Assembly: GCA_003641645.1 (NCBI GenBank)
Contig: QNAZ01000031.1
Coordinates: 1 to 8,150 of the forward strand
Direction: 5' to 3'
Source of the DNA: Thermodesulfobacteriota bacterium
GTDB lineage: Bacteria > Desulfobacterota > Thermodesulfobacteria > Thermodesulfobacteriales > Thermodesulfobacteriaceae
Length of the DNA stretch: 8,150 nt
Made by a program: the position numbers and the translations under genes. Below the pieces are notes generated by a model. It had not been told where the DNA came from. It saw only the letters and a program-made list of their open reading frames with translations, and searched no databases. Shown piece by piece: positions 7,210 to 8,150 of the stretch (its first letter is position 1; each line of letters begins with the position of its first letter).

Positions 7210-7398
7210 ATGGTTGAAATTACTATTAATTACGACACATGTGAAGCTTGTGGAACATGTATAGATTCATGTCCTGCACAAGTTTATGACAAAGGAGAGG
7301 ATGGAAAACCTATTGTAGCAAGACCTGATGAATGTATGCTTTGTCATACATGTATGGAGGTTTGTCCAACAGGATCTATCACAGTTCAAGAACTTTAA
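7210..7398 (+). CDS. 2[4Fe-4S] ferredoxin
   Basis: A 62-residue bacterial-type dicluster ferredoxin with eight cysteines in two CxxCxxCxxxC motifs followed by Pro: C11/C14/C17/C21 (CEACGTCIDSCP) and C42/C45/C48/C52 (CMLCHTCMEVCP). It is a small, soluble cytoplasmic electron carrier. The ATG is preceded by a near-consensus AAAGGAGGTGG at 7196-7206 that overlaps the stop of the dsrN-like gene. The 12-nt gap implies cotranscription and perhaps translational coupling. Ferredoxins occur near dsr genes in sulfate reducers (recalled); whether this one supplies DsrAB, DsrK or another enzyme cannot be told from sequence. A hairpin terminator follows 7 nt after the stop. Confidence 0.92.
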   Translation: MVEITINYDTCEACGTCIDSCPAQVYDKGEDGKPIVARPDECMLCHTCMEVCPTGSITVQEL

Positions 7399-7401
7399 AA
7401 A

Positions 7402-7920
7402 TTATAAAGGGGGGAAATCCCCCCTTTGTTTAAACTTTTCCTTTAGCTTTTCAGCTACAATTTTAGGAACTAAATCATCTATTTTTCCACCAAATTTAGC
7501 TATTTCTTTTACAACCGAAGAACTTAAAAATATCCACTTAAGACTCGGTAAAAGAAAAACTGTATCGATATTATTTGATAATTTTCTATTCATTAAAGCT
7601 AACTGCATTTCATATTCAAAATCAGAAACAGCTCTCAAACCTCTTATTATTGCACAAGCTGATTTTTTTTTAGCAAACTCTACCAATAATTCAGAAAAAA
7701 TTTCAACTTTTATTCTATGATTTTCAGGAAGTTCTTTAATTGCATTTTGTGCTAAAAAAAGTCTTTCTTCAGGAGAAAAAAGTGAAATTTTTTGAGGATT
7801 TTCTCCAATAGCAACTATAACCAGATCGAATAGTTTTAAAGCTCTATTAATTATGTCCAAATGTCCATTAGTGATTGGATCAAAAGTGCCAGGATAAATA
7901 CCTATTTTTTTGTTTGTCAT
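7402..7920 (-). CDS. coaD: Phosphopantetheine adenylyltransferase
   Basis: A 172-residue protein that transfers AMP from ATP to 4'-phosphopantetheine, giving dephospho-CoA in the fourth step of CoA synthesis in the cytoplasm. It is a nucleotidyltransferase with the family's marks: YPGTFDPITNGH (residues 9-20, with the T/HxGH nucleotide-binding motif), FSPEER (about 48-53), IIRGLRAVSDFEYEMQLALMNR and the C-terminal SSSVVKEIA. E. coli CoaD has 159 residues; the extra length here is mostly the tail KEKFKQRGDFPPL, whose last residues are written by the terminator hairpin. Start ATG 7920 gives the standard N-terminus but lacks a clear Shine-Dalgarno. The upstream gene on the same strand ends 41 nt inside coaD, so initiation may depend on translational coupling. 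It is an essential housekeeping gene unrelated to the dsr cluster. Confidence 0.96.
   Translation of the reverse strand: MTNKKIGIYPGTFDPITNGHLDIINRALKLFDLVIVAIGENPQKISLFSPEERLFLAQNAIKELPENHRIKVEIFSELLVEFAKKKSACAIIRGLRAVSDFEYEMQLALMNRKLSNNIDTVFLLPSLKWIFLSSSVVKEIAKFGGKIDDLVPKIVAEKLKEKFKQRGDFPPL
7406..7427. terminator. Bidirectional hairpin terminator between the ferredoxin and coaD, overlapping the coaD 3' codons
   Basis: AAAGGGGGG (7406-7414) pairs with CCCCCCTTT (7419-7427) around the loop AAAT, a perfect 9-bp stem. On the + strand TTTGTTT follows; on the - strand the tract is TTTATAATTTTT. It can serve both converging units. On the - strand the stem encodes the last residues of coaD (GDFPPL), with the stop codon at 7404-7402 just past the stem. 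Confidence 0.82.
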
Positions 7921-8150
7921 TTTTTGAAAAAGTATTTTTTATAGTAGATTTATTATTATCAGAAGAAGTAGCAAGATTTATAAAAAATATTTTAATTGTA
8001 GGTTTTCCATCTAATTTACCAAAACCAAATAAGCCTTCTAAAAATTCTACATAATTTGTATCTGGACCATTAACCATTCTAAAAATAAAAGCTAATTCTT
8101 GAACACTTCTATGTTTAAATTTTTCATATCTATAAATACCCCATAATAAC
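7880..8150 (-). CDS. Unrecognised protein, C-terminal fragment running off the right edge
   Basis: An open frame with no stop from the right edge of the window down to a TGA at 7882-7880, giving 89 complete codons. An internal ATG at 8077 has no ribosome binding site, so the gene probably starts outside the window. The visible part reads like a folded domain (HRSVQELAFIFRMVNGP, then FLEGLFGFGKLDGKPTIKIF) followed by a polar, Asn/Lys/Ser-rich tail. I do not recognise the family: no catalytic motif, Cys cluster or membrane span is evident. It overlaps the coaD start by 41 nt in another frame, so its last 13 residues share DNA with the beginning of coaD and the two are probably cotranscribed. 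The coding nature is likely but not proven; the tail could be a read-on past a lost stop or a frameshift. Confidence 0.5.
   Translation of the reverse strand, partial: LLWGIYRYEKFKHRSVQELAFIFRMVNGPDTNYVEFLEGLFGFGKLDGKPTIKIFFINLATSSDNNKSTIKNTFSKNDKQKNRYLSWHF

Noticed and set aside
7328..7720. 130-codon + strand open frame over the ferredoxin end and coaD
   Set aside because: It is antisense to the strongly conserved coaD and out of frame with the ferredoxin; its sequence has no family features.

Overview
The window looks like a chromosomal piece of a thermophilic, AT-rich dissimilatory sulfate- or sulfur-compound-reducing bacterium. A member of Thermodesulfobacteriota/Thermodesulfobacteria is the best guess, inferred from gene content, very low GC, and proteins rich in Lys, Glu and Ile; no rRNA or other taxonomic marker is present. 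It is almost fully coding, with no stretch over 300 bases without a gene.

Left part (1-5747, + strand): a stand-alone RsbRD-N-type four-helix regulatory domain gene whose frame is open to the left edge, followed by a complete dsrM-dsrK-dsrJ-dsrO-dsrP operon. Spacing is tight (21 nt, 18 nt, 3 nt, a 10-nt overlap, 32 nt) with strong Shine-Dalgarno sequences. It encodes the DsrMKJOP transmembrane complex: DsrM is a NarI-like dihaem cytochrome b, DsrK a cytoplasmic HdrD-like Fe-S/CCG protein, DsrJ a membrane-anchored triheme cytochrome c, DsrO a Tat-exported Fe-S protein, and DsrP an NrfD-type ten-helix quinone-interacting protein. In sulfate reducers the complex links the menaquinone pool and periplasm to reduction of the DsrC trisulfide made by DsrAB. 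Neither dsrAB nor dsrC is in the window. An intrinsic terminator ends this unit.

Middle (5803-7398, + strand): a CbiA/CobB-family glutamine-dependent amidase, best read as DsrN-like (amidation of the sirohaem of DsrAB), and an 8-cysteine 2[4Fe-4S] ferredoxin with a strong ribosome binding site 12 nt downstream. Both fit the sulfite-reduction theme: one finishes the reductase cofactor, the other is a possible low-potential electron carrier.

Right part (7402-8150, - strand): coaD (phosphopantetheine adenylyltransferase), convergent with the ferredoxin, and upstream of it an unrecognised gene that runs off the right edge and overlaps the coaD start by 41 nt. The two converging units share a GC-rich hairpin whose sequence is also the last codons of coaD.

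No tRNA, rRNA, CRISPR array, insertion sequence or prophage was seen. The less explained items are the RsbRD-N gene attached to the dsr operon, the terminator-coding overlap in coaD, a perfect inverted repeat in the Tat-signal coding region of dsrO, and the missing ribosome binding site of the dsrN-like gene.
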